A stretch of DNA of 6,071 bases from Verrucomicrobiota bacterium (GCA_019136035.1 JAGVUW010000088.1:1-6071), one strand, 5' to 3'; shown: positions 1 to 5,964, counted from the first letter of the stretch. Made by a program: numbers and translations. The notes: generated by a model not told the origin, from the letters alone.

Positions 1-63
1 CCGCGGCCGGGCCTGGTCCTGGCGGAGGACCTTTCGTCACCGGCTGTGTCCGGCCCCGGCTGA
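1..63 (+). CDS. Possible C-terminal end of a convergent gene (partial)
   Basis: From the first base of the window, a plus-strand frame reads 20 codons (PRPGLVLAEDLSSPAVSGPG) and ends at a TGA at 61-63. About 17 of the 20 third positions are G or C, as in the true genes of this window, and the codons look like normal high-GC usage. The gene would converge on rnfE, with 228 nt between the stops. The piece is too short to identify and could be chance in GC-rich DNA. Confidence 0.22.
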   Translation, partial: PRPGLVLAEDLSSPAVSGPG

Positions 64-242
64 ACGATTGCGGCGTGGCGCTGACGGCGCCGTTGCGGCT
101 CGTGGACGCACGCGCGTCTGTGGACACTCACGCTCCAGCAGGCATGGCGGGCGATCTCTCGTGGTGTTCTATCCGGGGCCTGCGGGCGCCGGGGGGCCGG
201 GCTGCAGGGGGGAAACCCACCGACGGGAGACCGACGGCCATG
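64..242. other. Intergenic DNA downstream of the rnf operon
   Basis: No convincing gene. Two plus-strand frames (starting at 68 and 75) overlap each other here, run into the antisense of rnfE and are rich in Arg, Gly and Ala, as expected for chance frames. A direct repeat CCGACGG occurs at 220-226 and 231-237, separated by GAGA. Nothing else stands out. Confidence 0.4.
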
Positions 243-290
243 CCGCGGGTCTCCCGCGGGTGTATGCGCCGACGGGCCGTCTCGGGACGG
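243..290 (-). terminator. Two GC hairpins downstream of rnfE, possible terminator region
   Basis: Just after the rnfE stop the transcript can form CCGTC-CCGA-GACGG (290-277), a 5-bp stem with a tetraloop. About 18 nt later comes CCGCGGG-AGA-CCCGCGG (259-243), a 7-bp stem with a 3-nt loop. No U-run follows either, so they lack a key part of a classical intrinsic terminator. They may protect the 3' end, or help end transcription of the operon and of a convergent gene. Confidence 0.3.
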
Positions 291-291
291 T

Positions 292-996
292 TCAGGCCGC
301 GGCCGGCGGGCTCGGGGGCTCGGACTCCGGGGCGTCGAGGCTGCAGATGCGGCAATGCGCGCAGTTCAGATCGGTCGGGGCCGTATAGGCACGACCCTCG
401 CGGGCGGCGCGGCGCATCTTGATGCGGTTCATGCCGGCCAGGAAGAGGCCGAGGACCACGAAGGCGCCGGGGGCGAACTTCATCAGGAGGAAGTTCGGCC
501 AGTGCGGGACGACCTGGTACTCGAACAGGGTGCCCTGGCCCAGGAACTCGCGGACGCCGCCCAGGGCCATCAGGGCGCAGGCGAAGCCGACGCCCATGCC
601 GAGTCCGTCCATCGCCGACGCGACGATGCCGTTCTTCGAGGCGAAGGCCTCGGCCCGGCCCAGCACGATGCAGTTGACCACGATCAGGGGGATGAAGATG
701 CCCAGGGCGTTGTTCAGCTCGGCCGGGGCGTACGCCTTCATCAGCATGTCGACCAGGGTCACGAAGGTCGCGATGATGACGATGTAGCAGGGAATACGCA
801 CCTTCTTCGGGATGAGGTTGCGGACCAGCGAGATGACGGCATTGCTGCCGACCAGCACGAAGGTGGTCGCCAGGCCCATGCCGAGGCCGTTCTTGACGCT
901 GCTCGAGACGGCCAGGGTCGGGCACATGCCCAGGACCAGCACCAGTACGGGATTCTCGGCCCAGATGCCCTTGCTGAACTCTTTCCAGAGGCTCAT
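292..996 (-). CDS. rnfE: RnfE, integral membrane subunit of the Rnf complex with a cysteine-rich tail
   Basis: 234 aa; the structural partner of RnfA, with about six membrane helices. Seen: KGIWAENPVLVLVLGMCPTLAV with Cys25, and PLIVVNCIVLGRAEAFASKN with Cys109, which separates RnfE from RnfA. These cysteines would complete the shared Fe-S site with Cys26 and Cys114 of RnfA. LGMGVGFACALMALGGVRE and the final helix FVVLGLFLAGMNRIK are also as expected. After a basic stretch (about 191-202) comes a tail with C212, C215 and C218 (CAHCRIC), then a Pro/Glu/Ala end. This tail is not part of the membrane core. The ATG at 996 is preceded by GGGAGG, but about 12 nt away, a longer spacing than for the other genes. 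It is the last gene of the operon, with possible termination hairpins 2-50 nt downstream of the stop. Confidence 0.95.
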   Translation of the reverse strand: MSLWKEFSKGIWAENPVLVLVLGMCPTLAVSSSVKNGLGMGLATTFVLVGSNAVISLVRNLIPKKVRIPCYIVIIATFVTLVDMLMKAYAPAELNNALGIFIPLIVVNCIVLGRAEAFASKNGIVASAMDGLGMGVGFACALMALGGVREFLGQGTLFEYQVVPHWPNFLLMKFAPGAFVVLGLFLAGMNRIKMRRAAREGRAYTAPTDLNCAHCRICSLDAPESEPPSPPAAA

Positions 997-1047
997 GATC
1001 GAATCGATCCTCCCATCGCCGGTCGCGGTGCGGCCGGGGGTGGCTTT

Positions 1048-1734
1048 TCAGGGCTGCGTCAGGGCCTGGCGGTGCTGGTTGAAGGCGCTGCAGATCTGCT
1101 GGACCGCGTCGGCGACGGCGCGGCTGCTGACGGTGGCGCCGCTGATCGCCAGGACGGTGCTGTCGGTGACCTCCGCGGCGCTCTTGACGACGCGGAAGTC
1201 CGACCCGCCCAAGGCGGCGACGGCGCGGCCGGTGAACTGGTCCAGATAGACCGACGGCGCCAGGCCTGTGGGCCGGTCCTTGGAAAACGCCTCCCAGAGG
1301 TAGCGGGTGCGCCGGCGGTCGGTGACACGGGTGCCGAGGCCGGGGGTCTCCGAGTGGCTGGTGACGAGGACCTGCATGAGAGTGCCGTCGGGCTGCACGC
1401 CGGCCAGGACCGTCACGGCGCCGCCGTAGCCGAGGCTGGAGGTCGCCTCGGCGGCGAGGGCGATGAGGCGGCCGCCAGCCTCAGCGTCGCGGGCGGGATA
1501 GAAGGTCACCGCGCTGTCGGCGCTGCTCCCCGGCGTGCGCGTGGTGAGCTTCACGGCATCGCGCAGGGGGTCATTGGCGAACCCGGGCAGGACGACGCGC
1601 AGGTTGCGCTGGCGCTCGCGCGACTCGGCCTGCTGACGCGGCACCTCGGTCAGGAGGTTGCCGACCGCGAGGACCACGGAGGCGATCAGGCAGGTCGTGC
1701 CGAGCACGACCATCAGGCGGGAAGTCTGTTTCAT
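1048..1734 (-). CDS. rnfG: RnfG, membrane-anchored FMN-binding subunit of the Rnf complex
   Basis: 228 aa; one N-terminal membrane helix (about residues 7-28), the rest a periplasmic FMN-binding domain that accepts electrons from the RnfA/RnfE centre and passes them to RnfD. Seen: GYGGAVTVLAGV (about 102-113), the strongly conserved SETPGLGTRV (128-137), and the flavin attachment motif ISGATVSS, where Thr201 is the expected covalent FMN residue. Most family members have Asp three positions before the Ser; here that residue is Leu195 (codon CTG), which is unusual for an ApbE substrate. The ATG lies inside the rnfD stop (ATGA, 4-nt overlap) with AAGGGAG about 7 nt upstream. Starts further upstream in the same frame would run through rnfD coding sequence and were not used. 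rnfE begins 51 nt after the stop. The FMN-binding domain identification is firm; the effect of the substitution is unknown. Confidence 0.93.
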   Translation of the reverse strand: MKQTSRLMVVLGTTCLIASVVLAVGNLLTEVPRQQAESRERQRNLRVVLPGFANDPLRDAVKLTTRTPGSSADSAVTFYPARDAEAGGRLIALAAEATSSLGYGGAVTVLAGVQPDGTLMQVLVTSHSETPGLGTRVTDRRRTRYLWEAFSKDRPTGLAPSVYLDQFTGRAVAALGGSDFRVVKSAAEVTDSTVLAISGATVSSRAVADAVQQICSAFNQHRQALTQP

Positions 1735-2774
1735 GACGCGGCTCCCTTGGCCGGGACGCTGCCGAAGGGCTTGCCGGCCGTCCAACGGTCGATCAGGGGG
1801 GTGAGGGCATTCATGATGAGGATCGAGAAACTGACGCCCTCGGGGTAGCTCCCCCAGAGTCGGATGACGCAGGTGATCAGGCCACAGCCGACACCGAAGA
1901 TGAAGCCGCCGAGGCGTCCTATGGGCGAGGTGACCATATCGGTGGCCATGAAGAAGGCGCCGAGGAAGAGCCCGCCGGTGAGGAGGTGGAAGGCGGCCGG
2001 CGCATAGCGGTCCGGCGCGGCGGCGTGGGCGATGGCGGTGATCAGCGCGACGGTGCCGATGAAGCCGAGGGGCACCTGCCAGCGGATCAGGCGGCGGGCG
2101 ATGAGGAAGATCCCGCCGATGAGCAGGGCCAGAGTGCTGGTCTCGCCGAGGCAGCCGCCAATGTTGCCGAGGAAGCACTCGCGCAGCCCGATCGGGTTGT
2201 CGGCCACGGTCATGACCTGCTCGGGTATCCAGCCGCCGGCCATGGCGAGCTGACCGAGGGGCGTGGCCGCAGTCATGCCGTCGACCGGCACGGCCCAGCC
2301 GCCCGGACCGCAGGGCTTGACCCAGGTGGTCAGGGCACTCGGGAAGGCCAGGAGCAGGGCGACGCGGCCGACTAGGGCGGGGTTGAACGGGTTATAGCCG
2401 AGGCCGCCGTAGATCATCTTGCCCAGGCCGATGGCGATGACGCTGCCGATGGCGCCGATCCAGAGCGGCGTGCCGGCGCTGAGATTCATGCCGAGGAGCA
2501 GCCCCGTCAGCACGGCGCTGCCGTCGCTCAGGCGCACCGGGCGGCGCAGCAGGCGCGCCAGGATGGCCTCGGTGAGTACGGCGCTCGCCGTGCAGACCGC
2601 CAGGACCAGGAGGGCGCGCGGGCCGAAGACCCAGACGCCGGCCAGGCAGGCCGGGAGGAGCGCCGCGACCACCGTCAGCATGATGGCGCGGACGTCCTCG
2701 CCGCTGTGTGCGTGCGGCGAACTGCTCACCACCAGGCGTCGCGGGTCTGGCAGTCTGATAGCCGTATCCGACAT
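1731..2774 (-). CDS. rnfD: RnfD, membrane subunit with covalent FMN in the Rnf complex
   Basis: 347 aa from the ATG at 2774; polytopic inner-membrane protein (roughly ten hydrophobic segments) of the NqrB/RnfD family and likely part of the ion path. Seen: an N-terminal VVSSSPHAHSGEDV segment, the conserved LSDGSAVLTGLLLGMNL stretch, GGLGYNPFNPALVGR, and the flavin attachment motif DGMTAATPL, in which Thr171 is the expected site of the phosphoester-linked FMN added by ApbE. The Asp three residues before the (S/T)-x-A-T core is present. The C-terminal FMATDMVTSPIG and PEGVSFSILIMN blocks are also typical. A GTG four codons upstream (2786) is in frame, but GTGGAG there serves better as the ribosome site for the ATG, with GGAG 6 nt away. 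The stop codon overlaps the start of rnfG (ATGA). No ApbE gene is in the window. Confidence 0.95.
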   Translation of the reverse strand: MSDTAIRLPDPRRLVVSSSPHAHSGEDVRAIMLTVVAALLPACLAGVWVFGPRALLVLAVCTASAVLTEAILARLLRRPVRLSDGSAVLTGLLLGMNLSAGTPLWIGAIGSVIAIGLGKMIYGGLGYNPFNPALVGRVALLLAFPSALTTWVKPCGPGGWAVPVDGMTAATPLGQLAMAGGWIPEQVMTVADNPIGLRECFLGNIGGCLGETSTLALLIGGIFLIARRLIRWQVPLGFIGTVALITAIAHAAAPDRYAPAAFHLLTGGLFLGAFFMATDMVTSPIGRLGGFIFGVGCGLITCVIRLWGSYPEGVSFSILIMNALTPLIDRWTAGKPFGSVPAKGAAS

Positions 2775-2797
2775 CGTCAACTCCACGTCTCGCGGAC

Positions 2798-4138
2798 TCA
2801 GTGCTTGGCTTGGGCCTCACGGGCGCGCCGCCGGGCGAGGACCTCCTGCTTGGCGCGCCGCATGTGCTGCACCAAGGGCCGGTGGGCCGGGCAGGCATAG
2901 GCGCAGCAGCCGCACTCGATGCAGTCCAGCACGCGGGTGCGCTCGGCCAGGTCGTAGCGTTCGTTCTCGATCTGCACGCCGAGGGCCTCGGCCATGATGT
3001 GCATCGGGCAGGCGTCGACGCAGCGCCCGCAACGGATGCAGGCGTGGCTCTGGTACTGGCTGACCTCGGCGGGCGCCATCAGCAGGATGCCGCTGGTGTT
3101 CTTCATCACCGGGGTGTCGAGGTCGTAGACGGAGAAGCCCATCATCGGCCCGCCGGAGATGACCTTGGCGGTCTCGCCGGTGATGCCCCCGGCCAGCTCG
3201 ATGGCCTTGGCGTAGGAGGTCCCGACGCGCAGGCGCCAGTTGCCGGGATTGGCCACGGGCGTGCCGGTGATGGTGGTGACGCGCTCGTACAGGGGCGTGC
3301 CCTCACGGACGGCCGCCGCGACGGCCGCCGAGGTGCCGACGTTCTGCACCACGACGCCGACATCCATAGGCAGGCCGCCGGTCGGGACCTTGCGGCCGGT
3401 GAGGGCGTAGATGAGCTGCTTCTCGGCGCCCTGCGGATAGCGCACGCGCAGGCCCTGCACACGGATGCCGAGCGGCGCCGCGGCGGCGTCGAGCAGGGCG
3501 ATGGCGTCGGGCTTGTTCTGCTCGATGCCGACGAGGATGGTCTTGACGCCGAGGATGCGCGCCATGATCAGGGCGCCGGTCAGGATCGGCTCCGGCGCCT
3601 CGAGCATGAGGCGGTGGTCGGCGGTCAGGCAGGGCTCGCACTCGACGCCGTTGAGGATGAGGGTGTCGATGCGCTTGGAGGGCGGCGGGGTGAGCTTCAC
3701 GGCGGCCGGGAAGGCGGCGCCGCCCATGCCGACGATGCCGGCCTGGGCAATGCGCTGGCGCAGGACGTCCGGCGCGGCGTCCTGCCAGGCGGCGATCGGC
3801 GCCAGCGGCTCGGCGGGGGCGTCCTGGCCATCCGCCTCGAGGAGCACCGAGGGGCCGAGGCGCCCCATCGGGCTGGCGATGTCGACGATGTCCTTCACCA
3901 CACCGCTGGTCGGGGCATGCACCGGCGCCGAGACGACGCCGTTGGCCTCGGCCAGGACCTGGCCGCGCAATACCCGGTCGCCCTTGGCTACCACCGGCTT
4001 CGGCGGGGCGCCGATGTGCTGATGAAACGGGACCGTGTAGAGCGGCAGCAACGGCGCCGCGGCAATCGTCGCCGCGGCCGTCGGGGCCTTGCCCTCGTGC
4101 GGGTGGACACCGCCACTGAAGTAGACGGGTTTAGGCAT
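2798..4138 (-). CDS. rnfC: RnfC, NADH-side flavin and iron-sulfur subunit of the Rnf complex
   Basis: 446 aa from the ATG at 4138; peripheral cytoplasmic subunit that exchanges electrons with NAD+/NADH. Domains in order: N-terminal YFSGGVHPHEGK (family F.GG.HP); a barrel-sandwich hybrid region (about 51-84, GDRVLRGQ to HAPTSGVV); the nucleotide/flavin fold related to NuoF with GIVGMGGAAFP (134-144) and NGVECEPC (163-170); an SLBB-like region (about 280-340); and two [4Fe-4S] motifs, C367/C370/C373/C377 and C406/C409/C412/C416. An in-frame ATG at 4171 would add 11 residues, but the 4138 start has a GAGGTGG ribosome site 3-4 nt upstream, begins right before the conserved region and gives the classic 8-nt overlap with rnfB. 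The protein stops about 30 residues after the last cysteine, so it lacks the long repetitive C-terminal tail of enterobacterial RsxC. rnfD follows after 23 nt. Confidence 0.95.
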   Translation of the reverse strand: MPKPVYFSGGVHPHEGKAPTAAATIAAAPLLPLYTVPFHQHIGAPPKPVVAKGDRVLRGQVLAEANGVVSAPVHAPTSGVVKDIVDIASPMGRLGPSVLLEADGQDAPAEPLAPIAAWQDAAPDVLRQRIAQAGIVGMGGAAFPAAVKLTPPPSKRIDTLILNGVECEPCLTADHRLMLEAPEPILTGALIMARILGVKTILVGIEQNKPDAIALLDAAAAPLGIRVQGLRVRYPQGAEKQLIYALTGRKVPTGGLPMDVGVVVQNVGTSAAVAAAVREGTPLYERVTTITGTPVANPGNWRLRVGTSYAKAIELAGGITGETAKVISGGPMMGFSVYDLDTPVMKNTSGILLMAPAEVSQYQSHACIRCGRCVDACPMHIMAEALGVQIENERYDLAERTRVLDCIECGCCAYACPAHRPLVQHMRRAKQEVLARRRAREAQAKH

Positions 4139-4979
4139 GGGCCACCTCGGCTTTTGCGTCGGTACGGGCACCGCCGCCGGCCGCCACCAGGCAGCCCGTC
4201 GGGCACTCCGCCGCCACGCTGTCGGGCGGCGGGTCGTTGTAGTTCACCACGGCCAGGAAGCCCTTCATGCTCATGTGCTCCTCGCCGGCGGCCTTGACGC
4301 ACTTGCGGCAGGCGATGCAGGCACGCTGGCAGACGGCACGCTTCGCCGGGCCCTTGGCCGGCGAGCTGCAGAGGACGTGGATCGTCGCTCGGCGCGGCAC
4401 CAGGCGGATGAGCTGCCGCGGGCAGGCGGCCACGCACTTGCCGCAGCCGGTGCAGCGCTCGGGGTGGACCAGGGCGATGCCGGTGGGGGTGATCTCGATG
4501 GCCTGGAATGGGCAGGTCCGCGCGCAGGTGGCCAGGCCGAGACAGCCGTGACGGCAGCCCTTGGCGCCGCCCGCGACCATCATGGCGTCCTTGCAGTCGG
4601 CGACGCCGTTGTAGAGCGCGGCGTCCCGGGCGTGGTCGCGGTCGCCGCCACACATCACCACGGCGACCTTCGGCTCGCGCTCCGAGGCCGTCAGCCCAAG
4701 CAGGGCGCAGATACGCGCCACCGCGGCGGCGTTGCTCGACGGACAGAGGCCCGGGTCCGTGGCCTTGCCCGAGACCAGGGCCGCGGCAAAGGCGGCACAG
4801 CCGGCAAAGCCGCAGGCGCCGCAGTTGGCGCCCGGCAGGAGGCCTTCGACCTCCTCCAGACGCGGGTCGGGCTCGGCCCCGAAGACCTTGACGACAACGC
4901 CGATGACCAGACCGGACAGCACGCCGGCGACCAGCAGCCAGACCACCGCCCAGATTGCCTGTACGACCTGAGGACTCAT
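4131..4979 (-). CDS. rnfB: RnfB, long-type multi-cluster iron-sulfur subunit of the Rnf complex
   Basis: 282 aa; the entry point for electrons from ferredoxin. One N-terminal membrane helix (about residues 8-33) anchors it. The Fe-S domain follows with C53, C56, C61 and C79 (NCGACGFAGC motif). Next is the segment found in long RnfB proteins (C110, C129, GGAKGCRHGCLG), then a ferredoxin pair: C142/C146/C152/C156 and C176/C179/C182/C186. A further C-terminal ferredoxin-like part has C204, C217, C221, C224, C227, C259 and C263. Enterobacterial RsxB is under 200 aa, so this is the long form known from clostridial and other anaerobe Rnf. In the C-terminal part the fourth motif-1 cysteine is Ala231, and the first three of motif 2 are absent, so probably only one cluster remains there. 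An AGGA sequence lies about 9 nt before the ATG. The stop overlaps the start of rnfC by 8 nt (ATGCCTAA), suggesting translational coupling. Confidence 0.95.
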   Translation of the reverse strand: MSPQVVQAIWAVVWLLVAGVLSGLVIGVVVKVFGAEPDPRLEEVEGLLPGANCGACGFAGCAAFAAALVSGKATDPGLCPSSNAAAVARICALLGLTASEREPKVAVVMCGGDRDHARDAALYNGVADCKDAMMVAGGAKGCRHGCLGLATCARTCPFQAIEITPTGIALVHPERCTGCGKCVAACPRQLIRLVPRRATIHVLCSSPAKGPAKRAVCQRACIACRKCVKAAGEEHMSMKGFLAVVNYNDPPPDSVAAECPTGCLVAAGGGARTDAKAEVAHA

Positions 4980-4999
4980 GTCGGTATCCTGCTTGCAGT

Positions 5000-5019
5000 C
5001 GGAGGCGCCATCGCCTCCG
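5000..5019 (-). other. Hairpin in the rnfA-rnfB intergenic gap
   Basis: The 50-nt gap between rnfA and rnfB contains CGGAGGCG and CGCCTCCG, an 8-bp perfect stem with a 4-nt loop. No U-run follows on the transcript (the next bases are ACUGCAAGC), so it is unlikely to be an intrinsic terminator. It sits just upstream of the AGGA ribosome site of rnfB. It could affect mRNA processing, stability or the RnfA:RnfB ratio. It is the only strong hairpin I noticed in the gaps between genes. Confidence 0.4.
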
Positions 5020-5029
5020 GCCTGGACCT

Positions 5030-5608
5030 TCAGCTACCCAGACCCGCGAAGCCCATGAACGCCATCGCCAACAGCCCCGCGGTCACCAGGGCAATGGCCG
5101 TGCCGCGCATGCAGACCGGCACCTGCGCCAGCTCGAGCTTCTCACGGATGCTGGCAAACAACACCAGCGCCAGGCTGAAACCGACCGCCGAGGCGCAACC
5201 GAAGACCGTCGTCTTGAGGATGCCGTAGTCATTGTTCACCGAGAGAACGGCCACACCCAGAACGGCGCAGTTCGTCGTGATCAGGGGCAGGTAGATACCC
5301 AGAGCGCGGTAGAGGCCCGGACTGAAGCGCTGCATCAGAATCTCGAGAACCTGCACCAGCGCCGCAATCACCAGAATGAAGACGAGCGTCGACATGAACT
5401 CGATGCGGAAGGGCACCAGGAGCAGGCGGTACACCGCCGCGGTGCAGAAACTCGCCAGGGTGATCACGAAGACCACCGCACTGCCCATGCCGAGGGCGGT
5501 GTCGATACGCTTGGAGACACCCAGAAGCGGACAGATGCCCAGGATGCGGTTCAGGACAAAGTTGTTGACCAGAATCGCCCCGATGACCAGCGCGACATAC
5601 TCTCTCAT
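5030..5608 (-). CDS. rnfA: RnfA, integral membrane subunit of the Rnf electron transport complex
   Basis: 192 aa, the usual RnfA length (about 190). It is a hydrophobic protein with about six membrane segments and pairs with RnfE in the membrane core. Seen: N-terminal VNNFVL, then GICPLLGVSK with Cys26, and LPLITTNCAVLGVA with Cys114. These two cysteines, with their counterparts in RnfE, hold the Fe-S centre that moves electrons across the membrane in the Rnf/Nqr family. The C-terminal IALVTAGLLAMAFMGFAGL is also typical of RnfA and close to enterobacterial RsxA, which separates it from RnfE. The ATG start is preceded by AGGAG about 11 nt upstream, and the MREYVALVIGAILVNNF start aligns with the family. 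It is the first gene of the operon; rnfB follows after 50 nt. Nothing is missing. Identification is firm; the coupling ion (Na+ or H+) cannot be read from the sequence. Confidence 0.96.
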   Translation of the reverse strand: MREYVALVIGAILVNNFVLNRILGICPLLGVSKRIDTALGMGSAVVFVITLASFCTAAVYRLLLVPFRIEFMSTLVFILVIAALVQVLEILMQRFSPGLYRALGIYLPLITTNCAVLGVAVLSVNNDYGILKTTVFGCASAVGFSLALVLFASIREKLELAQVPVCMRGTAIALVTAGLLAMAFMGFAGLGS

Positions 5609-5769
5609 CGCCTGCAGTGCTCCTGTTCGGCGACACGGACTGCTTCACGTCCGGACACAACACATCACCCGTTCGCAGACGCGTCGACGTGATCGGCCGG
5701 TGGGGAGCCCGCTCGGTCGGCTATCCGGCAACCCCGCCGGAGCGCGACGCGGGCAGAGCAAGACTACAA
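5609..5769 (-). other. Predicted 5' leader of the rnf mRNA, with possible RNA structure
   Basis: The stretch from the predicted transcription start to rnfA has no convincing reading frame. In the transcript, UCCGGC and GCCGGA (5741-5736 and 5729-5724) form a 6-bp stem with loop GGGGUU. A second stem follows: AGCC (5722-5719) with GGCU (5709-5706), which can be extended inward with one bulge. Directly after it comes CCCC (5705-5702), complementary to the GGGG of the first loop, so a compact pseudoknot is possible. I recognise no known riboswitch class, and GC-rich DNA gives such pairings easily. Nearest the gene, AGGAG at about 11 nt before the ATG is the ribosome site. Confidence 0.25.
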
Positions 5770-5775
5770 GGCGGT

Positions 5776-5803
5776 ACTCTAGCACGGCGCACGGCCGTGA
5801 CAA
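5776..5803 (-). promoter_or_regulatory. Candidate sigma-70-type promoter of the rnf operon
   Basis: Reading the minus strand, TTGTCA (5803-5798) matches five of six bases of the -35 consensus. After a 16-bp spacer, TAGAGT (5781-5776) matches four of six bases of the -10. This would start transcription near 5769 and leave a leader of about 160 nt before the rnfA ATG. The spacer contains an imperfect inverted repeat, CACGGC-CGTGC-GCCGTG. In this very GC-rich stretch it is the best -35/-10 pair I could see, but it comes from eye matching only. Confidence 0.4.
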
Positions 5804-5809
5804 GTCCAG

Positions 5810-5830
5810 GGCCAAGCGTCACGCTTGGCC
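5810..5830. promoter_or_regulatory. Perfect 21-bp palindrome, possible regulator binding site
   Basis: Two perfect 10-base arms, GGCCAAGCGT and ACGCTTGGCC, flank one central base. It ends 6 bp upstream of the candidate -35 box, with its centre near -51 relative to the predicted start. That is a usual place for a dimeric activator, or for a repressor that overlaps RNA polymerase. Neither side carries a T tract, so an intrinsic terminator is unlikely. I do not recognise the motif as the site of a known regulator. Confidence 0.5.
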
Positions 5831-5849
5831 GCCGGGGGCGAGCAGGCAG

Positions 5850-5867
5850 TGGACAGGGTGGACAGGG
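5850..5867. repeat. Tandem repeat, 2 x 9 bp
   Basis: TGGACAGGG is present twice in direct tandem (5850-5858 and 5859-5867). It lies 20-40 bp upstream of the palindrome at 5810-5830, in the non-coding region before rnfA. Confidence 0.6.
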
Positions 5868-5873
5868 AGATGG

Positions 5874-5894
5874 GAACGCCGAACGGCGAACGCC
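5874..5894. repeat. Tandem repeat, 3 x 7 bp
   Basis: Three consecutive heptamers read GAACGCC, GAACGGC and GAACGCC; the middle one differs by one base. They lie in the same non-coding stretch as the other short tandem repeats. Confidence 0.6.
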
Positions 5895-5920
5895 CCACGC
5901 CGACGTGAGCGCGCGTCGAC

Positions 5921-5940
5921 AGGTCTCGATAGGTCTCGAC
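5921..5940. repeat. Tandem repeat, 2 x 10 bp
   Basis: AGGTCTCGAT is followed directly by AGGTCTCGAC, two decamers with one mismatch. The 10-bp spacing is close to one helical turn, so both copies would face the same side of the DNA. This suits, but does not prove, a protein binding site. Confidence 0.6.
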
Positions 5941-5964
5941 GGCAATGGCCCGCCTAAAGCCTAA

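Noticed and set aside
355..1848. A 497-codon plus-strand open frame
   Set aside because: It lies antisense to rnfE and rnfG and has a composition rich in Ala, Gly, Asp, Gln and His, typical of the antisense of high-GC genes. It shows no family motif.
1735..2178. Extension of rnfG upstream as a 376-aa protein
   Set aside because: The extra 148 residues are an out-of-frame reading of rnfD, rich in Arg, His and Pro. The ATG at 1734 with AAGGGAG upstream begins the true membrane anchor.
4139..4171. Longer rnfC starting at 4171
   Set aside because: It would overlap rnfB by 41 nt. The ATG at 4138 has its own ribosome site and gives the usual N-terminus.
2801..4297. A 498-codon plus-strand open frame
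   Set aside because: It is antisense to nearly all of rnfC, which has full motif support. The same composition artefact applies.
4137..5228. A 363-codon plus-strand open frame
   Set aside because: It is antisense to rnfB and the end of rnfA, and low in motif content.
5850..5940. A CRISPR array
   Set aside because: The repeats are 7-10 bp, directly adjacent without spacers, and of three unrelated types.
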